14,522 nt of DNA, taken from contig JAFLEE010000106.1 of assembly GCA_017302015.1 (NCBI GenBank), positions 1-14,522 on the forward strand, in the 5' to 3' direction. A program made the position numbers and the translations under genes. This document shows positions 14,521 to 14,522 of the stretch, piece after piece. This DNA comes from Spirochaetota bacterium. GTDB lineage: Bacteria; Spirochaetota; UBA12135; COTS27; JAFLEE01. The notes under the pieces are model-generated. The model made no database searches. It saw nothing but the letters and a program-made list of their open reading frames with translations, and was not told the origin of the DNA. The stretch's first letter is position 1. Every line of letters starts with the position of its first letter.

Positions 14521-14522
14521 CC

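Overview
The window is a GC-rich stretch (about two thirds G+C by eye) of a bacterial chromosome. It holds seven large protein genes, two tiny leader-peptide genes and well-formed regulatory RNA structures. A sigma70-type promoter (TTGACA, 17 bp, TAAGAT), strong intrinsic terminators, exported enzymes and a mixture of Shine-Dalgarno and SD-less starts are visible. The taxon cannot be fixed from this. A GC-rich, probably environmental and uncultured Gram-negative-type bacterium is my guess. No phage, transposon, CRISPR, tRNA or rRNA was seen.

Region 1 (1-2257) is the most striking part. A promoter at 122-150 precedes two complete transcription attenuators in series, then ilvB, the catalytic subunit of acetolactate synthase. 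Attenuator 1 is a 21-codon leader rich in Val/Leu/Ile (169-234), a possible antiterminator and a terminator with nine T (260-296). Attenuator 2 is a 45-codon leader with its own GAGGAG ribosome site (317-454) ending in a Val/Leu run, then a second terminator (477-515). RNA polymerase must pass both to reach ilvB. The leaders suggest control by charged branched-chain tRNAs, and the duplication would make a two-stage gate. No ilvN or ilvC follows in the window.

Region 2 (2390-4338) has a divergent member of the mannitol-1-phosphate/mannitol dehydrogenase superfamily that seems to lack the catalytic Lys and Asn, then a small exported transglutaminase-like protein with an intact Cys-His-Asp triad.

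Region 3 (4343-12466) has a 1396-residue helical protein of unknown function on the minus strand, convergent with region 2. Divergent from it is a 640-residue protein with a 28-residue-repeat coiled coil, a class III nucleotide-cyclase-like domain and an HD-GYP-like domain. Both enzyme-like domains have lost their metal-binding residues, so it looks like a double pseudoenzyme scaffold or sensor. It is followed, 49 bp later, by an exported GH5 glycoside hydrolase.

Region 4 (12467-14520) has a promoter with a perfect TATAAT and an inverted repeat in its spacer. It drives an lsrF-like aldolase/thiolase gene that overlaps, ATGA style, a zinc-dependent medium-chain dehydrogenase. The pair looks like a sugar or sugar-phosphate catabolic operon cut by the window edge, with none of the other lsr genes present here.
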